This document shows, one piece after another, positions 19,950 to 27,954 of a DNA stretch of 64,000 nt. Under the pieces are notes generated by a model. That model saw nothing but the letters and a program-made list of their open reading frames with translations. It did no database searches and was not told where the DNA came from. The DNA comes from Histomonas meleagridis. Lineage: Eukaryota > Parabasalia > Tritrichomonadida > Dientamoebidae. The translations under genes were made by a program, and so were the position numbers. The stretch lies in NCBI GenBank assembly GCA_020186115.1, contig WSYJ01000178.1, forward strand, positions 62,001-126,000, read 5' to 3'. Positions within the stretch are counted from its first letter, which is position 1; every line of letters begins with the position of its first letter.

Positions 19950-21056
19950 ATGTTTGATACCAAATTTAACGAGAACGACCTCCGTGCATGTGTCGAAACT
20001 CCATATCATGGAGAAGATCATAGCATCTGCATGCGCTTATTCTATTCCAAATTTTGTGATAAAGTTTGCACTTTTTTCCCATTAACATGTTCTGCAAATT
20101 TAATCACAACAATTGGGTTTGTATTTGAACTTATTTCATTTATCCTTACATTTGTTTACTCAAAAGGAATATCAGAACCACTCCCAAGTTGGGTTTGCGT
20201 TATAAACGGACTTTTCCTCTTTATCTATCAGACATGCGACAATGTTGATGGAAGACAAGCCAGAAGGACACATTCTTCATCTGCTATAGGTCAATTCTTT
20301 GATCATGCAGTTGATGCATTTGTAGATGTATTTGAAATGCTTAAACTTGCAGCCACACTTCAAATGGGAGCAAACATGAAAAGCTTCTTAATGACATTTG
20401 TAATTGCATTTGGTTATTGCATTGCCTTTTGGAATCAATATGTTCACAATCTTATGTATTTAGGTTTCCTCAATTTCTGTATTGAAGGACTTTTTATCTT
20501 TGAAATCACACATATTCTTGTTAGCATTGATCCCAATTTTATAGCACTCAAAAACAACATATTTTATCAATTGCTTTTAGTTGGTGGAACAGCTGTCACA
20601 GTTGTTTACACAGTATTCTACATGTTCATCAAAGGCTTTGTCCAAAAGAAGCTTTACACCACAACAATGGCATTTTTGCCAATGTTTACGACAACGGTTT
20701 TGACAGTATTGAATATCATCAACGATAGCAGCGTTGTAAACAACATTTACTTCACATTCGGAACAGCACTTACAATTATGTATAACACACAACGCCTTGT
20801 TATCACACATATCACCGGTCGTCGCCCAACAAGACTTTTCGATTGGGCAACCATCTGCTACTGGCTCGGAATTGTCAGTTACCTCATACCACAGATGCAC
20901 CACTTCAAACAGTACTGGTTCTTCTATTCATTGTCAATTGCGTGCGGAATGCTTATCTTCGACTACCAAACACTTACAAATCTCTCAAAGGGACTCGAGT
21001 TACCTATTTTCTCAATGCCTCCAAAAATCCTTGAGGAGTTGAAGAAGAGTAAATAA
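19950..21056 (+). CDS. CDP-alcohol phosphotransferase (ethanolamine/choline phosphotransferase)
   Basis: A 368-residue polytopic membrane enzyme of the last step of the Kennedy pathway, joining CDP-ethanolamine or CDP-choline to diacylglycerol. The family motif DGx2ARx8Gx3Dx3D is complete: Asp100-Gly101, Ala104-Arg105, Gly114, Asp118 and Asp122. About eight hydrophobic segments follow or flank it (GFVFELISFILTFVY, VCVINGLFLFIYQ and others), as in yeast EPT1/CPT1. The last catalytic Asp is the metal-binding base. The enzyme should sit in the ER. The ATG at 19950 is the first in frame; the four codons upstream lack an ATG. The choice between ethanolamine and choline cannot be made from sequence. 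The stop overlaps TAAA. Confidence 0.92.
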   Translation: MFDTKFNENDLRACVETPYHGEDHSICMRLFYSKFCDKVCTFFPLTCSANLITTIGFVFELISFILTFVYSKGISEPLPSWVCVINGLFLFIYQTCDNVDGRQARRTHSSSAIGQFFDHAVDAFVDVFEMLKLAATLQMGANMKSFLMTFVIAFGYCIAFWNQYVHNLMYLGFLNFCIEGLFIFEITHILVSIDPNFIALKNNIFYQLLLVGGTAVTVVYTVFYMFIKGFVQKKLYTTTMAFLPMFTTTVLTVLNIINDSSVVNNIYFTFGTALTIMYNTQRLVITHITGRRPTRLFDWATICYWLGIVSYLIPQMHHFKQYWFFYSLSIACGMLIFDYQTLTNLSKGLELPIFSMPPKILEELKKSK

Positions 21057-21189
21057 ACTTTCTCTTTTTTGAATTGGGTGAAGTTTTATGAATGATAATG
21101 ATATGAATGACAATAATTGTTGTTGAATTTCTAAAATTTGAAAAGACAAGTATAATATTAACCATCTGAATAATTTGAAAAGAATAGAA

Positions 21190-21262
21190 GCCTCTGTAGC
21201 ATAGTGGTTATTGCGTGTGCCTCGTAAGCGCAAGGTCGCCGGTCCGACTCCGGTCAGGGGCA
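21190..21262 (+). tRNA. tRNA-Thr (anticodon CGT)
   Basis: The sequence folds as a full cloverleaf. The acceptor stem is GCCTCTG with CAGGGGC (one T-G pair). The anticodon stem TGTGC/GCGCA encloses the loop CTCGTAA with anticodon CGT, reading ACG. The T stem GCCGG/CCGGT encloses TCCGACT, and the discriminator base is A at 21262. It has no intron and no encoded CCA. The T-loop starts TCC rather than the usual TTC, a small oddity. A T-run follows as terminator. Confidence 0.93.
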
Positions 21263-21264
21263 AC

Positions 21265-21273
21265 TTTTTTTTT
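21265..21273 (+). terminator. Pol III T-run after tRNA-Thr
   Basis: Nine consecutive T start three bases after the mature tRNA end, the normal RNA polymerase III stop signal. Confidence 0.85.
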
Positions 21274-21580
21274 CAATAGATGATTGAAAGGGTGTTAAAG
21301 AATAGAAGTCTTCCCTTTTGTTGTAAAAAATGTTTGTTTTTTTTTTTTCCATCAGAATTGATATATCGACATGATGTAACAAGCAATTAATGCAAATCGT
21401 TTTCTCAATTGTAATTTAAATTTTAATAATTAGGTTTTCGATTAACTCTAGCATTGTGAATGCACTGAGGGCGGGTTCCTGTGTGATCATAGAGGAAACC
21501 TCATAGATTGCTTTATCTTCTTTTTAGGAGATCGATTATTCAATATACAAGACGTTAAGTTAAATGGTTTATTTGCAGCT
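21274..21580. other. Intergenic with a short GC-rich hairpin
   Basis: Mostly AT-rich, but 21462-21510 is unusually GC-rich and includes TTCCT (21476-21480) and AGGAA (21492-21496) forming a 5-bp stem around a 11-base loop, with GG/CC just outside. It could be a structured leader or small RNA of unknown type. No coding evidence is seen. Confidence 0.3.
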
Positions 21581-23200
21581 ATGAATGAAACAACACCAAA
21601 CCAAGAATTAAATGACTACTTAGAAAACTTAAAAAAAATTCAAAACCAAGAAAATTCTGCTACTGATAATGCTGCTAGTGTTCTCGCATATCTGTTGTCT
21701 TTTACTCAAACAATTTTCTTAAATTTAATCAATTTCCAAAAATTTTTCCCAAAAGATTTTATATCCACAGCTCGCCAATATTTTAATTTGAATTTACAGG
21801 AAAGTCCCCAATTAGAGGAAACAGTTCGCCAAATAAGAATTATTCAGCAACTAATCAATCAAATTTATCAATACACAACAACAAACGTAAAAAACAGTAC
21901 TATATCTGAAGCAGTAAAAAACATATTTGTTTTATTTGATGATTTTATTGAATCTAGAAATAACTTCATTTTAGATTGTATCTTAAAATTTTCAATCTTA
22001 CCAAAGACAGAAATCAATGACATTAGTTTTTTTAAACCTAACGATGATGATGGACTCAAAATGACAAAAAATAATTTTCAAATTCTTCAATCAGAAATCG
22101 GGAATGATCGAAATTTACAACAATTTTATACTGACATCGGCCGTACTTTTACTGAATTAAATTACTTTCATGGCGATTTAAAAATTTCAGCAATGTTAAA
22201 TAATGATTTCCGACATTTCCCACCAATAGATGTAATTCGTGAAAATCCATTTTTCATACAAATGCAATCATATCATTTAAAGTCAACGCCATTTGTACGA
22301 ATAGGAATTCAACAATCGGAAGAACTTTTTTCCAATTTTTTTAATGAACTTTTATCTGTTACTAAATCACTTGATATATTAAATCGAATTCCATTAGTTG
22401 AATTAGCACTTGGCCATGACAAAGAAACCAAAATAACAAAACAAAAGCTGAAATTATTTTCCAAAATTATAAATTATAGTGAACCCGCATTTTTCCAAAA
22501 CAATTTTTATGAATATCAATCATTAAATTATTATGCAAAAGCATTAAAATCACTTGAAGACATTAAAGAAAATTATGATATTAATGTTATTAATAATGAC
22601 ATTAAAATATTTTTAGATATGAAGAATCAAATTATAAATGAAATCGAATATATCGAAAATTTAAATGATAAAATTAAAACTGAAATTGATAATATAAATA
22701 AATTAAAAGAAAATAATAAACAAAATGATGAAATATATAATAAAATCGAATATTTAAAACAACAATGTTTAAGTTTTGAGAAAACTATAAAAGATCAAAA
22801 ACAATATTTAAAAGATAGAATACAAAATACTATAAAAGAATTTAAAAATAATGTTTCAGAACTAACAAATATTGGAAATATTTCATTTGTTCCAAAGTAT
22901 TTCGAAGTTATAACAAAAAATAATTTCGAAGACAAAACAAAAGTAATTTATTTAAACGAAAGATTGAATTATTATAAAGAAATAAATATAAAATTAAAAG
23001 AAAATATTACAAAAGATAAAAATATAATAAAAAATTATTGCCCTTTATGCTATAAGAGAAAAAGAAATGTTATAATAACTGAATGCGGCCATACATTTTG
23101 TAAAGAATGTTTGGAAACACTCGTTAAAGACGAAAAGATAAAATGCCCAAATTGTGGTGCATTGTCAAATAGTAGCGAGATACGCCAAATTAATTGGTGA
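21581..23200 (+). CDS. RING finger E3 ligase, Bre1-like
   Basis: A 539-residue protein with a long, highly charged helical and coiled-coil body (strongest at about 345-470) and a C-terminal RING at about 487-527: CPLC, then CGHTFCKEC and CPNC, a C3HC4 arrangement, ending 12 residues later in IRQINW. A C-terminal RING after long coiled coils, with CPLCYKRKRNVIITECGHTF spacing, resembles Bre1/RNF20, the ligase that ubiquitinates histone H2B during transcription elongation. Spt5 is also in this window, but that is not operon evidence. The match rests mainly on the RING and overall layout, so another coiled-coil RING ligase is possible. The ATG at 21581 is the first in frame. Confidence 0.7.
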   Translation: MNETTPNQELNDYLENLKKIQNQENSATDNAASVLAYLLSFTQTIFLNLINFQKFFPKDFISTARQYFNLNLQESPQLEETVRQIRIIQQLINQIYQYTTTNVKNSTISEAVKNIFVLFDDFIESRNNFILDCILKFSILPKTEINDISFFKPNDDDGLKMTKNNFQILQSEIGNDRNLQQFYTDIGRTFTELNYFHGDLKISAMLNNDFRHFPPIDVIRENPFFIQMQSYHLKSTPFVRIGIQQSEELFSNFFNELLSVTKSLDILNRIPLVELALGHDKETKITKQKLKLFSKIINYSEPAFFQNNFYEYQSLNYYAKALKSLEDIKENYDINVINNDIKIFLDMKNQIINEIEYIENLNDKIKTEIDNINKLKENNKQNDEIYNKIEYLKQQCLSFEKTIKDQKQYLKDRIQNTIKEFKNNVSELTNIGNISFVPKYFEVITKNNFEDKTKVIYLNERLNYYKEINIKLKENITKDKNIIKNYCPLCYKRKRNVIITECGHTFCKECLETLVKDEKIKCPNCGALSNSSEIRQINW

Positions 23201-23588
23201 ATTTTGTTTGTTTGTAAAAAAATTTTGTTTGAATTTTGTTGTTATATTATAAATAATATATTATAAAATATGTTTCCAGAGAATGTCCTATTTTTCTGTT
23301 TAAATAATAAAAAATTCACGTTTAGATCCTTGTTCAAATGTGTATATAAAGATTACACCTGAAAAATATGAAAAGTTTTGCACAACTTCAATTATTAATA
23401 TCATGTTGAACAAAACTGAAATTAGTTTAAATGGCGGTGAAAATATTCCATAATTTTGTGAATATTCAAGTAACTTTAATTTAATTGATTTTCTTTTCTT
23501 CCAAAACTAATTAACAAAAATATTATTTTTAAGAAAACAAACATTTATTAAATCATATATATAAACAAATGGCATTTAATCAAATATG
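23201..23588. other. Convergent intergenic region
   Basis: AT-rich space between the RING gene and the lectin gene, which converge. No ORF or RNA gene is seen. Confidence 0.5.
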
Positions 23589-24773
23589 TTAATTTTTTTT
23601 CAGCATATTATAAAGCACAAAAGCAAAAACTAAAAACATTTCGACAAATGACATTACAATGATAACATTCGGCAAACTGAATTTCTTCACATTTTTATTT
23701 TGTTGCTTCAAATCATTGTACAGTCCGTATCCCTTAAGCACTCCGTAATATAATTCCGACTCTATGGAGTGAACATCTTCTTTGAACTCAGCAAAATCCT
23801 TTGAAATAGAATGCTTTAGTTCGCTTAATGCATTTTCGGTGTAATTTAATTGATTTTGGATTTCGATGCGAAGTGATTTCGTTTGCTTTGTGGTTAAAAC
23901 ATAGCGACGCTGCCACTTATCAGAAAAATTAAGTAATTGGTTGGATATTGTGTCGCATGCTTCGTTAACAGTGCAAAAATTTTCAGAAAGTTTAAAAACT
24001 TCATCAATACATTGAATCACATCAAGTGAGTTTGGCGTATAATATGGCCTGAGAAATTGTTCTGCTGTTTCATTAAATTGTTGTAAGTTGCTATCCTTTT
24101 GAATATGTGTCTGTGAATGATTAAAATTAATTTTCGAAGATTCAATCGTTATTTGGTCGATGTAAACCGGATCTTTACTTTGACCAGTGATACTAAGCCA
24201 GCCTCTGCGCATAGAAGAATATTTATCCGTGGTTATGTGAAATGAGTTTACCGATTTTTCGTCAAGATTTAATTTGATGAAAAATTGTGATGAATTATAT
24301 GTGAGTTCAATTTGTATGACTGGTGTGGTAATGGGGTATGTGTATTTAGGATGGAAAGATAATGGATTATAATCTTCTTTACCATCACTTTCACGAGTTT
24401 CAATCTGGAAATGTGTTGAATTATAATTACATAAAATAGCAAAACCATAAAATTTGCTCGGACCACCAAATATGGTACCATTTACACCAAAATTTTTGGT
24501 TACCCAAAAACCAAGATTCGATGATGTTGACGATTCTTGAAATTTTATTTTAAAAATTGTTTTCCATGAATCAGCTGGAAGTCTATTTATAAGCCAAGCA
24601 TATCCAGTTGGATTATTCTTTGAATTTATAATCTGAAATTGATTACTAATTTTGTCAAAATAAGCACTTCCACCAAATTCCCAATCACCATTATATTTGG
24701 AAGAATTAGGAATGAAATCCTTTTCTAAATTAGATTTTTTAAAATTTATGAAGAATAAAAATATAAAAAACAT
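23589..24773 (-). CDS. L-type (legume-like) lectin membrane protein, cargo-receptor type
   Basis: A 394-residue type I membrane protein. The N-terminus (MFFIFLFFINF) is a signal peptide. Residues about 20-215 look like an L-type lectin beta-sandwich of the ERGIC-53/VIP36 group: GDWEFGGSAYFD, GYAWLINRLPADSW, GFWVTKNFG and GFAILCNYNSTHFQIETRE. A helical stalk follows, then a membrane segment at about 367-388 and a very short cytosolic tail ending LKKN. The tail is dibasic, but the lysines sit at -3 and -2 rather than the canonical KKXX positions. Such lectins bind high-mannose glycans and carry glycoproteins between ER and Golgi. The start is divergent from uL24, about 100 bp apart. Confidence 0.78.
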   Translation of the reverse strand: MFFIFLFFINFKKSNLEKDFIPNSSKYNGDWEFGGSAYFDKISNQFQIINSKNNPTGYAWLINRLPADSWKTIFKIKFQESSTSSNLGFWVTKNFGVNGTIFGGPSKFYGFAILCNYNSTHFQIETRESDGKEDYNPLSFHPKYTYPITTPVIQIELTYNSSQFFIKLNLDEKSVNSFHITTDKYSSMRRGWLSITGQSKDPVYIDQITIESSKINFNHSQTHIQKDSNLQQFNETAEQFLRPYYTPNSLDVIQCIDEVFKLSENFCTVNEACDTISNQLLNFSDKWQRRYVLTTKQTKSLRIEIQNQLNYTENALSELKHSISKDFAEFKEDVHSIESELYYGVLKGYGLYNDLKQQNKNVKKFSLPNVIIVMSFVEMFLVFAFVLYNMLKKN

Positions 24774-24840
24774 GATTATTTTTGGGATTTAAGCTAAATT
24801 CATTTCAAATAACATGTCTCTTGAATGTCAGTGATGTGAA

Positions 24841-24873
24841 ATGGAGGTTTTGACAGCCATGGTTGCCTTTTAA
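24841..24873 (+). other. Ten-codon upstream ORF before uL24
   Basis: ATG GAG through TTT TAA encodes ten residues (MEVLTAMVAF) and ends one base before the uL24 ATG. If the transcript starts upstream of 24841, this would be an upstream ORF; if not, it is chance. The transcript start is unknown. Confidence 0.3.
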
Positions 24874-24874
24874 C

Positions 24875-25285
24875 ATGAAGACAAATCCATTTGTTTCCTC
24901 TCAAGCTCGTAAAGTACGCAAGGCTTTCTTCAATGCAACAAAGGAGGAAAAGCATATTGCAATGAGTGCTCCTCTTAGCAAGGATTTACAAAAACAATAT
25001 GGAATTAAGCGTCTTCCAATCCGCCGTGATGATGAAGTTGAAGTTGTTCGTGGTCAGATGAAGAAGCGTACAGGTCGTGTTGTTGCAGTAAAACTTTCAA
25101 CAATGCGTATCAATGTTGAATCAGTTACCAAACAAAAGATCAGCAACGAAACAGTCTTCATTCCAATTCATCCATCAAATGTCGTTATCACAAAGATCAA
25201 GATGGACAAATACCGCAAGAATCTCATCGAAAAGAAGCGTCAAAATCGTGAAAAGGCCCTTCAAAAACTTGGTCGTGCAAAGTAA
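24875..25285 (+). CDS. 60S ribosomal protein uL24 (L26)
   Basis: A 136-residue large-subunit ribosomal protein. MKTNPFVSSQARKVRKAFFN, then SAPLSKDLQKQYGIKRLPIR and DDEVEVVRGQMKKRTGRVV, match eukaryotic L26 and include the KOW motif. The C-terminal tail is lysine and arginine rich (KKRQNREKALQKLGRAK). The length is normal for the family. The ATG at 24875 gives the expected MK start. The stop overlaps TAAA. Confidence 0.96.
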   Translation: MKTNPFVSSQARKVRKAFFNATKEEKHIAMSAPLSKDLQKQYGIKRLPIRRDDEVEVVRGQMKKRTGRVVAVKLSTMRINVESVTKQKISNETVFIPIHPSNVVITKIKMDKYRKNLIEKKRQNREKALQKLGRAK

Positions 25286-25541
25286 ACTTTCGATTGATTT
25301 CTTAGCAAATTCTTTTTTAAAGCAAGTATTGTTGTTTCTTATTTATGCTCATTGTGATGTTCAATATTAATTCATTAAAAATTCCAATATCGATATTATC
25401 AATTGATCCCATAATTTAGTTAAAGATACAGTAAATAATTACACAATTTTTTACTTATGTAAGAAAATGTTTTAACTCCAATGCTTTTTTTTTAAATTAG
25501 TAAAATTGCATATAGTTTTTTTTGGAGATAAATGAGTTTTT

Positions 25542-26360
25542 CTAGAAATTAAAACATTGTTTTTTTTGTAGGGTGTGGGACTGAAGTAATTGAACGATTT
25601 CGGTGTATCCTTTTTTATTTGCTATCTTGAGGGCTCTACGAAAAAAAATTAATATAACAAGAAAAAATTGTTTGATGCGCCTCCAGTATTTACATTGATT
25701 TCATCTTGTTCTAGGAGAAATTTAACTATTTGAGTGTTACCTTTTGAAAATGCTTTAACAAGTGCTGTTTCGAATAATTTGAATAATTTCCAAATATTAT
25801 TTTGAAATTTCAAATTTTGATATTAAATATTAAATAAAATAATTTAATATTTTTAGCATTAATATCAATTCCTTCTTGTTCAAGGAGCAATTGAACTAAT
25901 TCCATTTGACCTCTAGCTGTCAACATAAGTGCTGTATAAAATAATTTGAATAATTTTCAAATATTATTTTGAAATATCAAATTATTAAAATAAATATTAA
26001 ATAAAACAAATAAATATCTATAGTATTAATATCAATTCCTTTTTGTTCAAGAAGTGTTTTAACGATTTCCATATGATTAGCTATAGATGCCTCAATAAGT
26101 GCTGTTCTAAATAATTTAAATAATTTCCAAATATTATTTTGAAATATAAAATTATTAAAATAAATATTAAATAAAACAAATAAATATTTTTAGCATTAAT
26201 ATCAATTCCTTCTTGTTCAAGAAGTAATTTAACAGTATCTATATGACCATTTTCAGATGCATGCATAAGTGCTGTATAAAATCATATAAATAATTTCCAA
26301 ATATTATTTTGAAATCCAAAACAATAAAATTAAATATTAAATAAAACAAATATATTAAAT
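25542..26360 (-). repeat. Minus-strand array of five ankyrin cassettes, 5'-truncated, with a terminal repeat
   Basis: Read on the minus strand, Thr-Ala-Leu anchors lie at 26275, 26105, 25935 and 25768 (spacings 170, 170 and 167), then a final unit with Arg-Ala-Leu at 25637 (spacing 131). The final unit, RALKIANKKGYTEIVQLLQ, runs to a stop at 25542-25544 and looks like a genuine C-terminal repeat. All five units are stop-free. Upstream there is only spacer sequence to about 26360 and no N-terminal region, so the locus is 5'-truncated. It lies head to head with the intact ankyrin gene at 26779. The last spacer contains a possible 23-nt GT-AG intron (25636-25658). Confidence 0.8.
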
Positions 26361-26764
26361 ATGTAATTAATTGTTATTGGGAAACAAGTAGAAGATAAAA
26401 GTTGTAATGTTAATTCAATAGAAGACTCAAGGGTTTTAGATTTAAGCCAAATATAATTCATTCAAGATCGATGAAAGCTTGATATTTTATTTTTCTTTTC
26501 TCCAGCATTGGGTTGTAAGCAAAACCGCCAAATTTGTGATATTTACTTTGGATAAATTCTTTGTAAATGGAATTCAGGCGAGCAAACAACACTTTTCTTT
26601 ATGATAACCGCTAAACCTCTCGGCCAAGTATCGAGTTTTTTGTGATCATTGTTCTAACCCCCAACCAAATATCAATTTAAGGTGAAATTCCGACAAACCT
26701 TTTGAATTTGCTTTTTCCAAGACTCATTTTATAATCGTCTTTATATTCAAAATCAACAAAATTT
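26361..26764. other. Divergent intergenic between two ankyrin loci
   Basis: No ORF is supported. A TCATTT initiator-like motif lies near 26765, about 13 bases before the ATG of the plus-strand ankyrin gene. Confidence 0.4.
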
Positions 26765-26778
26765 TCATTTCCTTGAAT

Positions 26779-27954
26779 ATGATGGAGGCTACCAAAAAAC
26801 TTTTAATATCATTAAGGAACATTATTTTTAACTTAAACGAAAAAAATATTGAAGGTTCAACTCAAGCAACAATGGAGCTATATGAAAATAATAGCTTTTT
26901 ATACTCTTTAAATCTAACTATTATACAATCAATATATTCTGCTTTTTCATCTCAAAGGCGAGAAGCAAATATTTATATAGATTATTTACAAAACATCGAA
27001 AAAAAGGAAAAAGAGAAAGAAAATCAATTAAATAATTCAAATATAATTCAAATGTTTAGTATTTATTTATTAAGATTAGAAACAAATGAGTCAAATTACT
27101 TACTTGAAAATTTAATTAAACGAGATTTCATAAAGCAAGATTTTATTAATAATAAAAGAACTTTATGGTTTGCACATCTACAAGGAATTATTAAAATCAG
27201 GAATTTGTATCTGAAACCACCATATTATGATAAATTTATTTCTAATATATCACGACTTTCGAAAGGTGATTGGTCTCTTCATAAGAAATATATAACAAAA
27301 GGAATTAATCCATTAAAACTTGCAAAAATTCTTCGATATGATGATTTTAAACGACTTCAAGAAATATCATCACAAACGAATTTTGATTTTAATCAAAAGA
27401 TTGAACCATCACTTTATGAAACATATTCATTTATTAATAAAGAAAATGTTTCATTAGTTGATTATGCAGCATTTTTCGGATCAATCCAATGCTTTAAATA
27501 CTTATTATTAAATGAAGCAAGTATTAAGAAGACATTAAAATATGCAATTGCAGGAGGAAACTTAGAAATCATTCATTTATGTGAACAAAACCATTCATTT
27601 TTTGATGAAACTTACGAAACAGCAATTGAATTTCATCGAAATGATATTTTTCATTATTTTTATGAAAACCAAATCATTAAAATTCTAGACTTTGAATTAT
27701 TAGGAATTAAATGTATTCTTCATAATAACTTTGAGATTTTCTTTTATTTAGAGAATGAAGGAATGATAATAAATAATAAAATCATTCATAAAATAGCAAA
27801 AACAGGAAATACATTTTTGATTCAATATTTACTAGAAATATATCTAATCCCATTCGATATTTTGATATCTGCAAAAATATCTGAAAACATTGAACTTATT
27901 AAATTACTTATACCACATAAAGGAATTAATTTAAATCAAGCGAATATTCATTAA
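26779..27954 (+). CDS. Ankyrin protein, N-terminal DUF3447-like region
   Basis: An intact 391-codon ORF from ATG 26779 (a second ATG follows at 26782). It is the undamaged paralogue of 7906-9207. The N-terminal 180 residues are charged and helical. Then comes the ankyrin-like head: LSKGDWSLHKKYITKGINP, SSQTNFDFNQKIEPSLYE, DYAAFFGSIQCFKYLLL and AIAGGNLEIIHLCEQNHSFF, resembling DUF3447, a Trichomonas ankyrin-associated domain. The frame ends in a first degenerate repeat (NIELIKLLIPHKGINLN) and a TAA at 27952-27954. Ankyrin cassettes continue for another 2.3 kb, so the real product may be much longer if the spacers are removed. Proteins of this kind are very abundant in trichomonads and mostly of unknown function. 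Confidence 0.75.
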   Translation: MMEATKKLLISLRNIIFNLNEKNIEGSTQATMELYENNSFLYSLNLTIIQSIYSAFSSQRREANIYIDYLQNIEKKEKEKENQLNNSNIIQMFSIYLLRLETNESNYLLENLIKRDFIKQDFINNKRTLWFAHLQGIIKIRNLYLKPPYYDKFISNISRLSKGDWSLHKKYITKGINPLKLAKILRYDDFKRLQEISSQTNFDFNQKIEPSLYETYSFINKENVSLVDYAAFFGSIQCFKYLLLNEASIKKTLKYAIAGGNLEIIHLCEQNHSFFDETYETAIEFHRNDIFHYFYENQIIKILDFELLGIKCILHNNFEIFFYLENEGMIINNKIIHKIAKTGNTFLIQYLLEIYLIPFDILISAKISENIELIKLLIPHKGINLNQANIH

